A DNA stretch of 64,000 nucleotides from Lagopus muta (lineage: Eukaryota; Chordata; Aves; Galliformes; Phasianidae), in the NCBI RefSeq assembly GCF_023343835.1, contig NC_064437.1:12365001-12429000 (forward strand), in the 5' to 3' direction. The position numbers and the translations under genes are program-made. The notes under the pieces were generated by a model that had not been told where the DNA came from, searched no databases, and saw only the letters and a program-made list of their open reading frames with translations. Numbering within the stretch: the stretch's first letter is position 1; each line of letters opens with the position of its first letter. Of the stretch, positions 61,401 through 64,000 are shown one piece after another.

Positions 61401-63004
61401 AGATGCTGATTCATACGAAGTCAAATTAATTGCTTGAATAATAATGTTTTGCTTGCCAAAAGGATATACGCTTCTGCCAGGTATTCTTATATCCTAGTTT
61501 GGATTCAGTGAGAATTATGGAAACATGTTTTCTGAAGAAATGCTGAAAGGTGTCTATTTACATTTTTACCAATTGTTTAAAACTCACTTTTGCAACTCAG
61601 AGCTGTAAAACTCCCTTCCTGCATGCAGAAATAAATACGATTCCAGAAGTTTTTAATGAAAATGGGGAAAATAAACTTCAGTCCTGCAGCTGAATCCGTG
61701 TAGGTGAATCCACTTCAGCAGACATTAACACAAGCCCCAGCTCTGCAGATATTTTTAACCTTTGGGGAGGGTAAAAATGTCTTACAGAAACCAGTTGATT
61801 TTTTTGCTCTAAATGGAAGATTTCCTCTCTCTTGCCTCCTCTCCAAGGAAAACTGCCAACCCCACATAATTCTTGTTGTATTCTCAACTGTTTTCTGGCT
61901 AAGTCCTGATCTCATCAACTAAGGAAAAGGCTGTTAGCTCAGGGCAACTTCTGTTTATCTGCAAGTGCATTTATTTGACAAAAAGTAGGATGTGTTAATT
62001 ATATATGTTGGATATATGGTAAAATGAGAGCTAATTGATACGGATCTCTTTACATCTCTGTGATTCCCTTTTTAAGGATGTCTCCATGAGAGATGCGTCC
62101 AGTTGTCTCAAGGAAAACATTTCTGATAAAATACATCCAAACACCTTTATGATTGAATCCCAATTAGGGCATAAGGGGTTCTTTAGGTTTCTAAAAAGGT
62201 ATCTATAGGGATATTTTCAGCAAGAAAGGGCATACAGCTATACTGGTGATGTACAGAGAACTTAAAAAATGTGTGGAAAAAAAATAGAAAACCTGCTCTT
62301 TCACTTCATTTTGCACTCATGTAACCCATCCTTTTTACTTTTAGCTATACATAGCAGGTATAAAACTATCACACAGACACACGATCTCCTCTCCTCCCAT
62401 GCTGAGCTTGTTTCAAGGCAGCCTGCAGATTTAACCCAGCTGAAGCTGGCTTCGGGAAGACGCTCTCACAACACCTCCTTTGGTGCCAGGCAGTGGGGGC
62501 TGCTCCCCACATCCCTGGGCTGTGGCTGGAGGAAGGCCAGTGTAGTGTGCAGGGGCTTCCAGGGACTGATCAACAACATTACTGCTGTTCAAAACTTCCT
62601 GTAGGTTTGAAGCGCCCTGGGCCCATTCTGTGATTCTTACAACCTCCTGTGGCAAGGACTTAACAATCCAGTTTCCTTTAAATATGTCATGTTTGTCTTA
62701 GTACATGTTAAAATTTTCAGAACTGGAGCACCAATTGCATAGGTATGCAGCAGAGTCCAAATAATTAAGTTAAAAAATAAGCCGTTAGCATTAGCAAAAG
62801 GTAACGACCCCGATTTCCTGGTGTGGTGTGGGCGTTTTAAGCTGAATTGTCAATGCGCTTTGGACCTAGAAGAGTTTAACAAGCCCTGGGTCTTGTGCCA
62901 GAGATCCTGTGGGCAGATGCAATTGAGAGGGTTTGTGTTTCACTGCTGCAGCTAGAAAAGGGAGGGAATGGTTTAAACTAACTGAATAAATAACTGGTGG
63001 GCTG
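58442..63004. other. Non-coding DNA upstream of the CpG island
   Basis: Mostly AT-rich DNA without recognisable elements. The sequence at about 60328-60345 (GATCGTAGAATAGTTTG) and 'CCATTCTGTGATTCTTAC' at 62621-62640 resemble short CR1 tail scraps but are too short to call. GC content begins to rise at about 62.43 kb. The plus-strand open frame at 62269-62604 (111 codons) overlaps this rise and has no recognisable domain. Confidence 0.5.
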
Positions 63005-63960
63005 ATCAGGCCAGGTCTGCGCCGCTTTGATCTTCCGCTGTGCCCCTCCGGCCACCGCAGCAGCCCCAGTCCGGGAACCGCGCACGGGCGCTCCCAGCGG
63101 CCCCCGTCCCCCGTGTCCTCCCCGCCAGAACAAGCCGTGCAGTGCTCAGCTGCTTCTCGTTGACCTTGAGAGCCGGGCCCCGTGCATGTGGCACAGCCCG
63201 AAACGTCGGAGTAGATCCTCACAATTTTGCATCAACACGGAGGGCAAAAAAATAATAATAATAACAACAATCCCAAACCCTCATTTCTAAGATGGGATTT
63301 GGAGAAGGAATGCAACAGCGCTGCCAACCTGCATTCTGCATCAGAGCAGAAGAATGAGTCAACTTAGCATCCTTTAAATCGCTTCCAAGTGTGTTGTTTA
63401 CCCTGCCCTGACACGTTTTCCCCAGCGCATCGCTTCGCAGCGCCGGCCCTGGCGACGTCTGCGGGAGGAGGGAGAGCCGGGGGAAATCTGGCGAAGGGAG
63501 AGCCGCGGGAGAGGCGAGGAGCTGGGGGAGCCGCTCGGCGTGCGGGAAGGAGTCGCCGGTTCCCTGCCCGGCCACCCCGCCGCACGGTGCGTTCGGCGTC
63601 GGCTGGGGAGAGCCGGGCTGCAGCAACCGTCACGCCGCGCCGCACCTGGGCCCGGGCCGGCCGCACAAGTTGGGCAGCGCGACGTGCAGGGCACGGCCAA
63701 GGAGAAAGTGCGGCGGAGACGCCTGCCGGCCTGCGGCGCGCCGGCAGCCAGCGGGGCCGCGGGGAGGCGGCGGCGGGCGGGCGGCCGACCCCGCTCTCAA
63801 GCAGCGGCGGGCCCCCAGTAGCCGGGCGGCCGCTCTGCGTTCCCCCGCGGCCCCGCACCGGGCCGGGAGCGGCGGGCGCCGAGCGCTCGGCCTTGGATGC
63901 GAGCGGCCGCCGGGCGGGTGCTGGCCTTAACCCCCGCGGCTGGGAGAAGGGAGGGGGGAG
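63005..63960. promoter_or_regulatory. CpG island, probable TATA-less promoter
   Basis: An abrupt change from AT-rich DNA to very GC-rich, CpG-dense sequence. The core is about 63430-63935. It holds two NotI sites (GCGGCCGC at 63826-63833 and 63903-63910), several Sp1-type GGGCGG motifs (about 63773-63784, 63824 and 63912) and no obvious TATA box. In birds, as in other vertebrates, such islands usually mark a transcription start of a broadly expressed or developmental gene. The purine-rich edge after 63940 would suit a 5' UTR of a rightward gene continuing past the window. A donor-like CAGG|GTAAAC on the minus strand (exon end 63402) would allow a leftward transcript too. The long open frames here (for example 164 codons, minus, 63364-63858) are Arg/Ala/Pro-rich and expected from GC content, so I do not call them genes. 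The gene is not identifiable from this sequence. Confidence 0.8.
63246..63270 (+). repeat. A-rich / (AAT)n-(AAC)n simple repeat
   Basis: A short run of A, then AAT and AAC trinucleotides, interrupting the GC-rich flank of the island. Confidence 0.85.
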
Positions 63961-63963
63961 GGA
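63942..63963 (+). repeat. G-rich tract with G-quadruplex potential at the island edge
   Basis: Four G runs (3, 3, 6 and 3) with loops of 1-4 bases lie at the right border of the CpG island. They are followed by a GGAAGG purine-rich stretch up to about 63992. A quadruplex in the promoter or 5' UTR is possible on the plus strand. Confidence 0.65.
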
Positions 63964-64000
63964 AGGAAAACAAAAAGGAAGGAAGGGAGAGATTTTTGTC

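Noticed and set aside
62590..62645. Possible plus-strand CR1 tail (CCATTCTGTGATTCTTAC)
   Set aside because: The preceding sequence does not follow the CR1 3' UTR order well enough; a profile search would be needed.
63364..63858. 164-codon minus-strand open frame in the CpG island (the longest in the window)
   Set aside because: Stop codons are rare in GC-rich DNA. Overlapping frames on both strands are also open, and the product is a plain Arg/Ala/Pro mixture with no domain.
1..64000. CRISPR arrays, tRNA/rRNA genes, prokaryotic operons, phage or integrative elements
   Set aside because: No spaced direct-repeat arrays, cloverleaf-type sequences or dense coding strands are visible. The repeat content marks this as a bird genome.

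Overview
This window looks like bird genomic DNA, probably galliform or a close relative. The basis is the repeat content. All recognisable interspersed repeats are CR1 LINE fragments, several with the avian CR1 3' end: the 'GGAAGGGACC...TCCAACCC' block followed by an ATTCTATG-type octamer tail. There are no Alu, B1 or L1 elements, no bacterial-style gene packing, no rRNA or tRNA genes and no CRISPR array. Base composition is AT-rich (roughly 60-65% A+T by eye) until about 63.0 kb, where it changes sharply into a CpG island.

I cannot support any protein-coding gene. The longest open frames are about 130-165 codons. That is roughly what chance gives in 64 kb read in six frames, and the longest lies inside the CpG island, where stop codons are rare. 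The one frame with recognisable protein homology is the decayed 3' part of CR1 ORF2 at 57.1-58.3 kb. The window therefore reads as intergenic or intronic DNA with a promoter-type CpG island at its right edge, at about 63.02-63.96 kb. The gene served by that island would lie mostly beyond 64 kb if transcribed rightwards, or inside the window if transcribed leftwards.

Layout. 0-13 kb: unique AT-rich DNA with two old CR1 tails (505-650, 7270-7407) and several T/G or A/C low-complexity tracts. 13-20 kb: two CR1 tails in minus orientation (13464-13640, 19464-19604) around a motif-dense stretch at 14.5-14.7 kb. 20-29 kb: a second motif-dense stretch at 20.06-20.64 kb and otherwise featureless DNA. 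29-32 kb: minus-strand CR1 pieces, an (ATAGA)17 microsatellite, and a small GC-richer patch near 32.1 kb with exon-like signals on both strands. 32-52 kb: mostly featureless, with an internal CR1 fragment (39989-40175), a 42-nt candidate micro-exon (44585-44626) and a long (TA)n at 51.4 kb. 52-59 kb: a minus CR1 (52747-53105) and the largest repeat, a 1.34-kb plus-strand CR1 (57103-58441). 59-63 kb: unique DNA. 63-64 kb: the CpG island.

I found no novel multi-gene system. The items most worth checking are the orphan CpG island, the exon-like patch at 32.1 kb, the 42-nt candidate micro-exon at 44.6 kb, and two stretches that look like conserved non-coding regulatory DNA because palindromic transcription-factor-type motifs cluster there. 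All of these are inferences from sequence alone and need cross-species alignment or RNA data.
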